From the NCBI GenBank assembly GCA_028023455.1, contig JAQFVV010012405.1:556001-620000 (forward strand): 64,000 bases of DNA. The letters run 5' to 3'. A program made the position numbers and the translations under genes. Each line of letters begins with the position of its first letter. Position 1 is the stretch's first letter. The DNA is from Epiperipatus broadwayi (lineage: Eukaryota; Onychophora; Udeonychophora; Euonychophora; Peripatidae). This document shows positions 23,388 to 35,904 of this stretch, in pieces. The notes under the pieces were generated by a model that saw only the letters and a list, made by a program, of their open reading frames with translations, had not been told where the DNA came from and made no database searches.

Positions 23388-24579
23388 TTGGAAATGTTAC
23401 CTGAGTTACAACTTACGAATCAGAGATTGTGCCCTATTATAAAAGGTTTGAAAGGTGAAGAGGTTTTGAATGCACATGAAAATCTTACTTTATACCAATT
23501 AAGGGATCAAGTATTATTATATAGGATTGATGAAAATACAGAAAAGTGGAGGGTAGTAATACTTGAAGTATTGCACATCCCACTCATCACGTATATTCAC
23601 TGTTTGTATGGACACTATGGTGCTCGGAAAACAGAGCATACCATCAGAAATGGGTTTTGTTGGCTAGGTATGTATAGAGACATTCTGAAAGTAATTCAAA
23701 GTTGTCTAGTGTGCCTTAGAGCCAAGTCGGTCAACCAAAACTATAGTGAAATGTCAAAGTCCATCATTCCTAATAGACCTAATGAGATCTTGGCAATCGA
23801 TTACTACAGGCCTTTGCCTCCATTCAACAAGCAAAAGTACTTGTTGGTTGCCTATGATCTTTTTTCAAAATATGTCTCAGCATACCTTATACCTCAAGCT
23901 AATGCTAGATACACCATCAAGGCATTAGACACCTTACAATTTTCTAAGATAGGGAATCCAAAGATCATACTAACTGACTATGGATCTCCTTTACTACCTA
24001 AACAATGGAAAGGTTGGGTGGAAAAGTTGAAGATCAAACATGTGCTCACATCTATTAGAAATCCACAGTCCAACCCTTGCGAATGCATAATGTGGGAGCT
24101 TGGACGTTTGTTTAGGACTTACCAAATGGATGAGCACAGAGGTTGGGTAAAACAGACTGAGAAAGTAACAAGTTACATCAATTGGAGTGTGAATGAATCT
24201 ACCGGATTCACACCCAGTGAACTTCATTTTAAAAACTTGTACCACCTTTATTTAAAAAATACAAACCCATTGTTGGACCATACCAACATGATGAGGAAAC
24301 CAATATTTTCTTGGTGCAACAGCGACTAGCACAGCAAGCATGTTTAACGAATAATAAAAATAGGAGGAAAATACATAAATTTGGAGTACGGGATAGAGTT
24401 TTCGTGAAGGTACATCCCATTAGTAAACCGACCGAATATAAGTATCAAATTTTTTCACAAATATGATGGTCCATTTGTTATTGTCAAACAAGCTAACTCT
24501 AATACATTTTGGCTAAATGTCAATGGAGAAATAAAAGGGACTTACAATCCTAGAAGTCTGAAACCAAGTTTTGGTTAGG
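23388..24579 (+). pseudogene. Integrase of the LTR retrotransposon
   Basis: A 313-codon frame holds an intact HHCC zinc domain (IHCLYGHYGARKTEH ... SCLVC) and then the catalytic core: Asp in LAIDYYRPL, Asp in ILTDYGSP, and Glu in NPCECIMWELG with the RLFRTY block after it. All three DDE residues are present. Around 24280 the frame shifts, and the C-terminal part continues in the next frames: QQRLAQQACLTNNKN, GVRDRVFVKVHP, then after a further shift near 24450 FFHKYDGPFVIVKQAN and TYNPRSLKPSFG, stop at 24577-24579. This is the SH3-like DNA-binding tail. It is the best preserved part of the element. Confidence 0.9.
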
Positions 24580-25363
24580 CAGGAAACATTGAGGAAATTA
24601 GTGCAATGACTGAAAGGTGCAGAATATCATGAGGTCAATAAAAAAAATGATCAAGAGCAACCAAATTTGAATATGTGAAAATGGATAATCCAGGATGGAT
24701 ATGAAGAGGGGTGGAAGGTGATTATTTTAGAGGGCACTCATAATTACCATTTATGTGTTGTTCAAAAGGAGACAACATGGAAACTAGTGAAATGAAAGAG
24801 CACTTTGTGATGAGAGTAGTCCGACTTCATAATTGAGAAATTATCAGCTACTTTCAGAACTGACTGAGATATGAGGGTGAATCTTACTGTGTAGGTGTAT
24901 GGACACTCCATATTCTGTGTGTTTATCCTAGGATCTTGAAACTCTGTGGAGCAGGACAAGGAGCCAATGAGACAAGTTTTCATGCTGCCTAAATAGGAGT
25001 ATGGAACCAGTCAGATTCTGTTTCACTCCATCATGATACAATTATATGATAGATAGTACTATTTAAGTAAAAATTAAATAGAGAAAGTAAACTGAATTAT
25101 TGAATATGAGTGTTAAAAGGGGTCAAAATTTCATACAGACATAAAATTGTAATTTAGCAAACCAACTGACTGGAAGAAGAGATAGATAATTACAGATAAT
25201 ATCTTACTATATAAAATGGAAGAAGAGATAGATAATTACAGATATATCTTACTATATGAAAAGGAAAATAACCCTCTATGGTGACCTGACACTGTATCTA
25301 AATATGTGTTTCCTATTTTAGTAAATGTCAGGGGTTCAAAGCGATTAAACTTTTGACCTTTTT
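24580..25363 (+). other. Region between integrase and 3' LTR
   Basis: About 780 bp with no envelope-like ORF (no signal peptide and no transmembrane segment visible). A short open piece (24698-24795, EEGWKVIILEGTHNYHLCVV) looks protein-like and may be a lost C-terminal extension of pol. A 44-bp tandem duplication (ggaagaagagatagataatt...) lies at 25173-25260. Confidence 0.5.
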
Positions 25364-25377
25364 GGATTGGGGGGTAT
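25364..25377 (+). promoter_or_regulatory. Polypurine tract
   Basis: ggattggggggtat lies directly before the TGTAAGG start of the 3' LTR, the position of the plus-strand primer in LTR retrotransposons. Confidence 0.75.
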
Positions 25378-27816
25378 TGTAAGGATTCCCACAGGTCTTA
25401 TCCTTATCCTTACAATAAAATGCATTGAGCATAGAACTTTAAACATAAAAAAAATTAAACATTTGGGAATGTAATAAAGCATGTGTGTAGATAGATATAC
25501 ACATGTATGTGTTAATTTATAAAATTAATACATCCATTGAACAGTTCAAGTTTATTAGATATAAAGGTATGAATAAAATTATATTGTATTTTACAAACTG
25601 GAAATGCTTGAAACAAAATAATAATGATAAAAGTAATTAATAGAAATTTGTTACTAATTTTCATTTTATTAATGTTTTACAATAACCCTTGACAAAACGA
25701 TATTTAAACAATTGAGAAAGTTTTGTAAAGGAAAAAAAAGCAATTTTATAATCTAGTGTTGTGAAGGGAAGGGGAAAGAAAATCTAGTAGAACGTGCTTG
25801 ACAATAACCATGACAGCAACAACATTTTTTTTTTTTTTTTGATGGCTGAAAAAATTAAAAACAAGTACAGAAAAAGATATACGCAAGTTTTTCTTTAACG
25901 ACGACAAGTCAAATAATTTGAAAATTATATTTTGATAAAAACATTTTTCAGCATTTTAAAGGAAAAAAAATCTAATGTACAAGGAAATCTAGAACTGTAA
26001 GTTATTTAATTTTATATATATATATGAAAATTAAAATCCATTGGAATTGAACTTTTTTGATTGAAACCTAATAGGCAGCAAGACTTTTTTATTTTTTGTA
26101 TAATTCATTTGAACTATTCGTTATAGGATATGTGAAAAGATATTTATTCAAGTAATCAAGCGTCTGGTAATTATAGAAATATTGAGACTTTAGATTTAAT
26201 AACAGTTACTACCCAAAGATCGATTTTAATAGTGTTTTTCAGTATATAGCTATAACGTACCAACCATTGATGAAAGGAAATAATTGTATATATATACTAG
26301 TGTAAAGAATTATGCAGCTGTGCTAAATATTCATTGTGAAGGGTCAAGGCACCTCAGATGTGTTTGAAGAAGACGATGTATACTACATATATGTGTGAAT
26401 TCCCACCATCATATATATATATATATACGATGGCTACCAGATGGTATGTGGAAGTTTTTTTAAGATCAACTGTGAAAGTTGCCAAACCAGATGTTATCCA
26501 AACTACCTGTTCAGCTTGTGGGAGATGGATAAATTGTTAAAGGCACTACTTTGAAAAATGAGGCAACTATAAGAGATGCTGAAAATTCCCAATCTACAAT
26601 GAATTTTACCATCTGAAAGAAGATGCTCCTGTTACCCAAGATGTCTACAGAATCATCCATAAATTCATGTTGACATGTTATTGTTTGTTTGTTGTTGTTA
26701 ACACGTTAATTTTGTAAATTTTGTAAGGTTTTCTCTCTTTTCTTTTACTTCCATATTTGAATTTTGAGATGGAAGTGCAAAGAAATTTAACATTATGCAT
26801 TTTATGATGTAAAATGTTTTGTTGAAATAAAAGGTATAACTGTTTTTTTTTAAGAAAAGAGGGACTGAATTATGATAAAACTGAGCATACGGGGAGGTAA
26901 GACTTATTCCTTGACAAATTATAGACACAACATTTTTAGAAACAAAGTTAATTGTTAATAAAACCATTTTAACCATTTATTAATTAGTTGCATACTAACC
27001 ATTACTTATAAGTGCATGTAATTAATTTTAATACATTGATGGCAATTCTAGTTATCATACATAGTAGTAGAGTTACAAACGGACCCATTATTTTAAATAT
27101 ATTACAAGATAACAATTTACATGGTATAATGGTTATATCATATTTATTTCAAATTTAAAGACCAATGTCATTTGTTAGATGATATTACTGATCTTAAATC
27201 AAGATTTTAATACAATGGCATGAAATGCAGATGCTGATGAGTACCAATAGTGACATGTGGTGGATGATATTTTCATTTTTGTTATTTTGATGAGATTATG
27301 TGGAAGTGTTATAATTCATAGTTATTATGTTTTTAAGTTCATATTTTGTCCATCTTAATGTTTTATATTGAGTTATAATAAATTTGTTAATTTAATTTGA
27401 TCTTACATCAAGGCTTGTATATAATTTATTGATAACACATCACTAACTTTACATATCTCTATTTATATGGGAACATATATGCAACACGAACCTAATAAAT
27501 GTACCATATGAACCAAAATGTCAAGTCAGTGCTCACATTGGCTAGATATCTCCTTATCATAACTCATACCTGAACAGAGTAGCTACTCAGATTACGACTG
27601 GGTTTGAATTCTGGGAATTTAATGGATTGAAGTGAAAAGTGGGTAGATCCTGTGAATATTATCAAATGAAGAGGATTGAGTGGTAGTTAAGAACTACTTT
27701 GACTGTAATGTTGCTGGATCTTTCCAATCCTTCATGGATGGCCGGTTTCTTGTCGCGGTGTATGTAATGGTGTGGGTTTAGGTAAATGGTTGGGGGTGGG
27801 TCGTACGTCCATTACA
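25378..27816 (+). repeat. 3' LTR (2.44 kb)
   Basis: Starts TGTAAGGATTCCC and ends TACGTCCATTACA. It is collinear with the 5' LTR but lacks the LINE: at the matching position gatggctg is followed directly by aaaaaattaaaaac. It has a small private insertion near 27135-27165. The short frame at 26358-26540, also seen at 17354-17542, is conserved only because the LTRs are copies and has no sign of coding. Confidence 0.9.
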
Positions 27817-28138
27817 ATATATATATATATACACACACAGACATACACAAGGATGGCATAATGGGTACCCTGATATAGATATATCTATTTATGTCTAATT
27901 AGAATGCATATATTATTTAATTATTATAGATCAAATATAAGTAGATTATCTCTTTGAGTTTATTCCCATACTTTGAAATTATAATATTTCACATTCACAT
28001 CAATCCAGAAAACTTTCCATATTCAGTCATCTCAGCATTTAGTCTGGTTATAAGTCTCTTAAAATTGGCTTATATTTGCTTAGGATTCAGTTGTGCAGCT
28101 GTTATCATTTCTTTTAGAAATTTCAGATCATTTTATTT

Positions 28139-28533
28139 TAGTCATTTAGTTATCTCAATAGTATCCAGGTATTTTCATTTTTTTTTTTTTTGTTTTTTTT
28201 TTTGGTAAAGGACCTCGAGGTGAAGTGTATTTATCTGTTTTTTCTACCCCATAGATTTCAATTCTAGTCTAAAAAAATTTTTTTAATACAATCAGGCTAA
28301 TAATTTTTTTTCAAGTAACCTGCCCATTTTAGTCATTTAATTATCTCAATAGTATCCAAGTATTTTATTTCAGTTTTTTTTTTTTTTTTTGGTAAAGGAC
28401 CTGGAGGTGAAGTTCATTTATCTGTTTTTCTGACCCATAGACTTCAACTCTGGTCTAAAAAAAATTTTTTTTTAGTGTTTACTGCTCATAATCAGGCTAA
28501 TGATTTTTTTTTTCAAGTAGCCTGCCCATATCT
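28139..28533. repeat. Two-copy direct repeat, unit about 191-204 bp
   Basis: tagtcatttagttatctcaa at 28139 recurs with one change at 28330. Both copies run through a T-run, ggtaaaggacctsgaggtga, a second T-run and caggctaat to cctgccca. The copies differ in T-run length and about 5-8% of other bases. Confidence 0.85.
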
Positions 28534-28779
28534 AATGCAACAGGCCATTAATTAATATTCAGTAAATGAATATTTACCTTTTATTTGACAAAGGGTTACT
28601 AGATTATTCTGAAAAAGATTAATATTGATGTAGTGACTAAAAGTGAAAAATGATGCAGTCTTTATCACGTGGTAGAGGTCTTATTTTCAAACATGCCCAA
28701 TTAAGCCATTGTTTATACTTATTTTACTTCCTTGATAATCTTAGCATAAATCTGAACTCTGCACTGTCACATACACTTT

Positions 28780-28970
28780 GTGTTAAGTGCCCACATTGCA
28801 TATCTATAATTAAGCACTGGTTAAATATATTTATTTAAATTTTTATTTCTAAGCAAAAGTACTTTTTTTTTAATATTACATTATTTCTATCGAAAGCAGG
28901 CCATCCAAGTTTAATTGTATCCATTATATTTTATCGAAATTTATAATTATAATTTTTTCTTTAATTTATT
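28780..28970 (-). pseudogene. Decayed LINE fragment related to the 4.0-4.6 kb remnant
   Basis: It aligns with 4275-4440 at several points: gttaagtgcccac versus ctaagtgtccat, ttaatattacattatttct versus ttaatattaaattatttct, and ccaagtttaattgtat versus ccaagtttaattctat. Too decayed to translate. Confidence 0.5.
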
Positions 28971-28989
28971 TTTATCAATCTATTTTTTC

Positions 28990-31840
28990 TCTTTGAACAT
29001 TATTTTAGTTGTGTATGTAGATAGGTATACTGTAAATAATGATGAAAAAAGTTAGCATTGATTTTTTTTTTTAAAATACTTACTCATAATATTTTTGCTT
29101 TCTCCGTCAGTTAAAGTTTTTATCCTGATTGGTAAACTTTGTAAAAGAAGAAATAAAAACCTAGAAGAATTTTCATATATTTAATGTTTTCAAAAAAAAA
29201 AAAAAAAATGAAGCCAATAAATGGATATATTGATTGAAAGATGAGAATACAAAAACATCTTTACATGCCGAATTTCAGTGATAGAAAAGAGAAACGTCAA
29301 AGATTTTTTTTGTTTAAATTAAAAAAAAAAAATCTTGCTTTTTTAAAGGCTTTTTATTTGTTTGTTTATTTGCTTGAATTCTTTTCTTTTTTGATATCAA
29401 CTAGTAATTGATAAAAAAAAAAAAATTTTAAAAAAGAAAATAAAAGAAAAAATTAATTAAATGCCAAAATTAATTATGAGTACTAATGATGAGTGTGATA
29501 ATAACAACGTGAAATTTTTAGTGTGTAGTTTTGAATTAATGGCTAATAGAACTAGTTCAATGCCAAAAGATTGTTAAATCATATCTTTTACCCAGCCGAG
29601 TTTCCAAGCACTAGAACAGATGAAATTTTCTCCAGTTTCTCAGATTTAACTCATGTTTTATTATGTTAGAGCCATTATCAATGAATATATATATATATAA
29701 ATCTAAAATATTTAGATGATAGAAACAAACATATACTTATACTATGCATTCTCAATTACTTGATAGCAATATTTTTTAAAAAAAAAAAATTGTACACATT
29801 TCTATTGCAATAATAAACTTGATTAATTAATCATCTAGCTAATAGTGCATTTAGATATTCATTCTCACATTTTCTTGATTTTGACTTTATAAATGAGATT
29901 TGGGATTCAAAACTGAATGTAATGCAATGTTTGTGTTTAACTCTATTTGTTATTTAAACTAAAGTATAAAATTCAATCATCTTAAAGTTTGAATCCAAGT
30001 AATCCTATTTGAACAATGATCAAATATTGTGTAAACAAAGGAATTAATTTGTTGTTATTATTAATATTTTTAAAATAAATGATTGATATTAGTTTATATT
30101 AGACTTTGAATTATATTTGTCTTTTGTATGATTCTGGTAGTAGAATTGTTTTTCAGTAATGACAGCATTAATCATTATAACATTTAAAATATATATGGAA
30201 TGTTAAAGTGCTAAATGAAACAGAAGAGAAAAGGAACAAAGACTTTGAGAAGGTAGTCTTGTTGATGCAAAAGACCTGCTTTTGGCAGTTAACTGATGAT
30301 GTTGATAAATTTTTGTAAAATGTATATTTTAAATATTTTATATTATCATGATAAAAAAAAATTTGGACTCTATGATGTTGGAATATACACACTAAGGAGA
30401 GGAGAAACATCCTCTGTTACATTTCTATTTAAAAAGTCTAAGTTTGATCGTTTTTTTAAAGTATTTTTTATCATGAATGATCCAATAATTAAATTTGAAT
30501 AATTTTAACTGTTAATAAAGAGTATATATTCAAAACTTAGTTATAAATAAATAATATTTATTAATATAAGGCATTAAGATTAAACTTTTGTAGTAGAATT
30601 TATTCTGTAGTAAAACTATAAATTTAGTAAATATTATATTTTTGTAATTAAATATTGTATATCTTAAAAATAATATAACTCATTAACCTAATAATAATGA
30701 TGATTAATTCTATTATAAACATTGCACTAACAACTATTAAAGAATTAAATTACCAATACAACTTTCATTTATCTTTATTTCAGTCATAAAATTCCATATA
30801 TAGTATTTTATTCTATTAAACATTGATAAAATCATATAATCAATGGCAAAAAAAAAAGAACTAACTGTGTACTTCAAGATATATTTGTAATAAACAATGA
30901 CAACTTTAAAAATTCTTTCTTTGAATACTAAAGTTCTAAATATTTTTTTTCTATAACTTTATGTATTTATTTTATATTTTTTGTATTCCTTTTCATTTCA
31001 TTTTATATTTATATTTTAAACAATGGGTATTTTTTTTATTTTGATTCACATTTTCATAAATAAAAATATTATCTATATTCTAGATCACCTTTAAAAATAC
31101 ATACTACCTTTTGCATAACTGTCATAATAATATTACTGTTCTTAAGAAAATTCCAATTATCTATAAATTACCAATAAATAAATTGATTTCATTTTTTACT
31201 TTTCAAATGTATTTAAATAAATTGATTTCATTAAATGTATTATAACTTAATTCAATGTAGAAGTTATGAAATTATCATAACTCTTTTTTCTTATTGTGCT
31301 TCCATTGTGCATGTTAATAATATTACTTCAAGTATTTATAATGCCAATCAAGATTGCCATACATGAAATAGTTATTTTTGCTTTTCTTTTGCTATAATTT
31401 CACAATTTTTATCCAGTAAATAGATTAATCTAATGTATAATATTCTGTATTTTAATTTTAGCAATTATTTCTAGATGACAGGTGTAATCAAAGAAAAAAC
31501 TTTTTTTGATGATTGTATTTTAGGAGGAAATTCTGGCTGATATATATAAAGAAAAATTAGGTCTTTTTTTTTGCTTCAAGATTTTTTCTAAATTATGTGA
31601 TGTTAATATTCATCCTTTTAAAGATATATTTTATTTTTGTAAGTATATTATACTTTCACAAACCTGAAAGATGGAAATCATGAAATATTTTACATTGATA
31701 ATATTATTACTATAATTCTTTCATTTCCAAAGTTATTATTTTTATTTTTAAAGTTATTTTTTAATAAAATTTGTTACAGAAATATTTTTCAATATGCTTA
31801 CTATTAAACTGAAAGTCAAATGCAAAATAATATGTAGTCA
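28990..31840. other. AT-rich sequence with no recognised feature
   Basis: Long A- and T-runs, no coding signal and no paired repeat. The two overlapping short frames at 30168-30502 lie on opposite strands of the same low-complexity DNA and are not convincing. Confidence 0.45.
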
Positions 31841-31841
31841 T

Positions 31842-31972
31842 CTAAAAGTAGAAAAATCACTGTGTAATCATAAAAGCATTTGAGGCCTGTTTGATTTTTA
31901 TGATCTCAAATGGTTTTTTGAAATGATCCAACATGTGTTTTAGTCGGATTACTTTATTTTTTCTACTTTTAG
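31842..31972. mobile_element. Small MITE with terminal inverted repeats and target duplication
   Basis: The left end ctaaaagtagaaaaa (31842-31856) and the right end tttttctacttttag (31958-31972) are perfect inverted repeats of 15 bp, extendable imperfectly to about 28 bp (including gtaatc/gattac). Both sides carry TCAT (31838-31841 and 31973-31976), a 4-bp target duplication. The 131-bp body has no frame. This is the structure of a non-autonomous DNA transposon. The family cannot be named from one copy. Confidence 0.75.
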
Positions 31973-31979
31973 TCATCTA

Positions 31980-32690
31980 TTTGCATAAAAGTATTAACAC
32001 TTTTGCATTCATTCAAATTTCAATGTTTTTCTTTGTTCTCACACTCAATGTAAAATTTAAGATTAAACCATTATTACTTATCAGAAAATAATAAAATTGA
32101 CTTCATTTGATAGATATTTTTGTTTACTACTAAAATAAATTTTAAATTTTTACATTTTTTTATAAATATTAAAAAAAATGAGATCATAATCAAAACAAAA
32201 AGATTACACATCATCATTTCTAGAAAGATTATTTTCATTTTACAAAATCAATGAAATCTTCATTATTTCTAATTTTTTTTAAAAAAATCTGAATAAATAT
32301 TTATTTATTTCCATTATATCTAATGAAATATGCTTTATAAGTTTAAATTGTTTTAGTATTTATTGCAAAATTACAATATTTTCATACTCATTATTATAAT
32401 TAGATTGCTTATGTAGAAAGCTAAGTTTCTAAATAGCTTTAGGCCATATTGGTGTTGTCCGCTAATATAACATTTTATTTTTGAAAATAAAGTATTTCCA
32501 TTCAAAATAAGTTATTAATAATTTGTATTTTTGATATCTAATAAATATTGTGTAAATTATCATATAAAAAATATCTAAAATTGTAATAAATTTTTAAATC
32601 AAAATATATAAAATGTGCTAACACGCACAAGCACACAAAGCTAAAAACAAATAAAGAAAAGTATATATTATTTTTATTTTAATATATATA
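31980..32690. other. AT-rich sequence with no recognised feature
   Basis: No frame and no repeat partner seen. It ends in a TA run at about 32682-32700. Confidence 0.4.
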
Positions 32691-32699
32691 TATATATAT

Positions 32700-33283
32700 T
32701 TAATCAAATGGCTAAGTGCTTTCAAGAGTCAAAGCCCTCATATTCATAGCTGTTTTGTAAAAATATAAGAAATTAATTAAGAGCGATGTAAATTTATGCA
32801 AATGAAATGATTATGCATTCGATTTCTTGGATATTTTGTAGCAAGAGTCTTTTCTATTTATGGCATCACCATCTCTAGAGATAAAGTAAGCCTCTTTTAT
32901 CTTTCTTTAAGATTGTGTTGCTCTTTGCAAACCACTACTAGATTTCCAGGTTGGAAATCGTGACCAGATGAAGTGCAGTGCTGTGCAAAAACTGAACTAT
33001 AAGCAGTGTCCACCAGTGCTTTATTGTAGGAGTAAGTGTGTTGGGTTATCCTAGTGGACAGAGAGGCCCTGGTCTCACCATAATATGATGATTTACAATA
33101 TTTTTCAGGGCAGGCAATATTATAGACCACCTGAGGTGTCAGCAAGGGTGGTAGGCTGTCCTTGGTGTTATTGAGTAGTTTTTTGGAATTAGGAGGTGTG
33201 TGAAAACATAAATGGTATTTATTATTGAATATATTGTAAAAACATTTATGCACAATTAGCCACAAAGTGTAAATTGGTTGCTT
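32700..33283 (-). mobile_element. Penelope-like element fragment with GIY-YIG endonuclease domain
   Basis: The minus-strand frame 33265-32897 reads the linker NSKKLLNNTKDSLPPLL and then the endonuclease: VVYNIACPEKYC (GIY position), SYYGETRASLSTRITQH (YIG position with Gly-Glu-Thr, and the conserved Arg), and a His-rich end (AQHCTSSGHDF). This is the GIY-YIG domain that follows the RT in Penelope-like elements. A frameshift at about 32897 leads into IKEAYFISRDGDAINRKDS, the usual C-terminal block (I-K-E-x-x-x-I ... x-x-N-R-x-x), ending at a stop near 32817. The RT is missing, so the copy is 5' truncated, as is common for the group. The 3' UTR runs to the TA tract near 32700. Confidence 0.85.
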
Positions 33284-33330
33284 ATTTCAATAAGTTTTTA
33301 AATAAAAATGTTTTTGGTTATTTGAACCAT

Positions 33331-34965
33331 TTTCTTTAAACAATATTGAGATATTATTTTATATATTTCTTTAAACAATATTGAGATATTATTTTATATA
33401 GTCCTATATTTTTTATGTAATAGTAATATTAGCGAATAAGCCAATGCACATGTGCTTTAAGGATAAATTATAAATGAATACTCTCAATTTTTCCAGATAC
33501 GAGATATAGCATTTTAGAAAGAATGGAATGAATCCACCCATTCTTTCGACCCAAACATTTATGTATGGGCAAATCTTAAGTGTGTGGAAATAAGAGCGTG
33601 AAAGTGTTAAACGATCACTTTAAATTACATTTGTTATGTTTGAATGAATGACACTTGCGAAATCTTTACAATTTACAAACTGTCATTCTTTAGTTGAAAT
33701 TAAACATATATAATGAGATATTATTTTATATAGCATTACGTTTTTTATGTAATAGTAATATTAGCGATTAAGCCAATGCACATGCACTTTAAAGATAAAT
33801 TATAAATAAATACTCTCAATTTTTCAGACACGAGATATAGTATTTTAGAAAGAATGGAATGAATCCACCCATTCTTTTGACCCAAATATATATTTATGGG
33901 CAGATCTTAAGTGTGTGGGAATAAGAGCGTGAAGGTGTTAGACGATCACTTTAAATTACATTTGATATGTTTGAATGAATGATGCCCATACATAAACATT
34001 TGGGTCGAAAGAATGGGTGGATTCATTATATATGTTTAACTTCAACTAAAGAATGACGGTTCGTAAATTGTAAAGATTTCGAAAGTGTCATTCGTTCAAA
34101 TGTAACAAATGTAATTTAAAGTGATCGTTTAACACCTTCATGCTCTTATTTCCACACACTTAAGATTTGCCCATGCATAAACATTTGGGTCAAAAGAATG
34201 GGTCGATTCATTCCATTCTTTCTAAAATACTATATCTTGTATCTGAAAAATTGAGAATATTCATTTATAATTTATATTTAAAGTGCATGTGCATTGGCTT
34301 AATCGCTAATATTACTATTACATAAAAAACATAGTGCTATATAAAATAATATCTCATTATATATGTTTAATTTCAACTAAAGAATGACGGTTCATAAATT
34401 GTAAAGATTTTACAAGTGTCATTTGTTCAAACATAACAAATGTAATTTAAAGTGATCATTTAACACCTTCATGCTCTTATTTCCACACACTTAAGATTTG
34501 CCCATACATAAACATTTAGGTTGAAAGAATGGGTGGATTCATTCCATTCTTTCTAAAATACTATATCTCATGTCTGGAAAAATTGAGAGTATTCATTTAT
34601 AATTTATCTTTAAAGTGCATGTGCATTGGCTTAATCGCTAATATTACTATTACATAAAAACATAGCATCTTATTATATATGTTTAATTTCAACTAAAGAA
34701 TGATGGCTCACAAATTGTAATGATTTCACAAGTGTCATTCATGCAAACATAATAAATGTAATTTAAAGTGATCGTTTAACACCTTCATGCTCCTATTTGC
34801 CCATATATAAACGTTTGGGTCGAAAGAATAGGTGGATTCATTCCATTCTTTTTAAAATACTATATCTCGTGTCTGGAAAAATTGAGAGTATTCATTTATA
34901 ATTTATCTTTAAAGTGCATGTGCATTGGCTTAATTGCTAATATTACTATTATTTAAACAATATTG
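33331..34965. repeat. Inverted tandem array, about 330-bp units, two forward and three reverse
   Basis: Unit landmarks in forward orientation are gagatattattttatata, agtaatattagcgattaagc, caatgcacatgc, tactctcaattttt, gaatgaatccacccattctt, aagtgtgtggaaataagagc and acgatcactttaaattacat. Forward copies start near 33383 and 33715 (period 332). At about 33985 the orientation flips: a short reversed piece (33986-34027) is followed by reverse copies at about 34028-34357, 34358-34671 and 34672-34960. The outer ends both carry tttaaacaatatt in inverted orientation. The left end also has a 37-bp duplication (33331-33402). The array is noncoding. Confidence 0.9.
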
Positions 34966-35279
34966 TAAAAATCATGAGGTGGATGACCCTGCCGTAATAC
35001 AATAGATATACTTGTCAGGGTAGAGCTTAATTCTTTTGTTTAGAGGAAGTTTTTGATTTTTTTGCCAACTATCAAATTTTTTTTACTATTTTATATTATA
35101 ACATATATAGGAAAATACACATATTACTATATAATGCTTGCAGAAATTCTCACTAGAGGGCAAATTAGTAAAAAAATGAAACAATCCATCTAGTATCAAA
35201 AACAGGTTTATTTAACTATGTTTACAATAAAGAAAAAATTATAAAATAACATTAAATTTGGCAATACATTTATAAACCA

Positions 35280-35665
35280 TTAAATTACTTAATGTCCAAT
35301 ATTAATAAGATTCCATGTGGAATATGCTATTAGGTGAGGAGCTAACTTCAAATCTCTTTCTTTGATATCTTTTAATTTTTGTAAAAAAATTAATGTTGGA
35401 TCAGGTATAACAGACTTGAAGATTATGAAGCATCTGACAAACCATAGACAGAAAGTGATGAAAGTTGCACTTCTTATAATTGCAAAATCCCCATAAACAA
35501 ACCTTTTATGAGTGTGTTGATAATTGGATGTTTTGGTGTATAAATTTTATTAATCAATATTCTACAGCCCTGAAGAGAGGAACAATTTTTGAAAATGTGA
35601 AATATGGTATCATCCTCCCTATGGCAGAGTGAGCTATATTTACATATTTTAAAAAATGATTAAAA
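35280..35665 (-). pseudogene. LINE 3' remnant with C-terminal zinc-finger-like motif
   Basis: The minus strand near 35570-35665 reads CKYSSLCHREDDTIFHIFKNC, the C...C-x8-H-x4-C arrangement at the end of L1/Tx1-type LINE proteins. The open frame continues to about 35480 (LINKIYTPKHPIINTLIKG) and then, with stops, to about 35340. The RT is absent. The closest motif in this window is the CGLYAREDETIDHIIHRC of the LINE in the 5' LTR, but the spacing and sequence differ, so it is probably another family. Confidence 0.6.
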
Positions 35666-35904
35666 CTACAAAAAAAAAATCAGACAAAAACTATAATTTA
35701 ATAATAAGATGTGAAAATAAAAAATACAACTTCTAACAAACAAATTCTAAATTTAAATATCATGTGATCATCTACTGTATAAAAATATTTATGTATTGAC
35801 TTTTTAATTAAATAAGAATTAAATCAATATTGAAAAAATTTTATTCTACAAATGTAATATTTCTATCAGATATATATTTTATTTTATTCTACAAATGTAA
35901 TATT

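Larger units (their letters stand above)
14717..27816 (+). mobile_element. Ty3/gypsy-type LTR retrotransposon, degenerate, with nested LINE
   Basis: Two long direct repeats, both starting TGTAAGGATT and ending CCATTACA, flank an internal region. In order it holds a PBS-like site, gag, protease, RT, RNase H, integrase and a polypurine tract. The order RT-RNase H-IN and the motifs place it in the Ty3/gypsy (Metaviridae-like) group. The flanks are atat on both sides, compatible with a 4-bp target duplication but not diagnostic in a TA tract. The coding region is broken by many stops and frameshifts, so it cannot move by itself. The LTRs differ by substitutions, small indels, a LINE of about 1.6 kb and some 60 bp more, so the insertion is not recent. 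Confidence 0.9.

Noticed and set aside
24580-25363. Possible envelope gene between integrase and 3' LTR
   Set aside because: No frame longer than about 33 codons, and no signal peptide or membrane segment.
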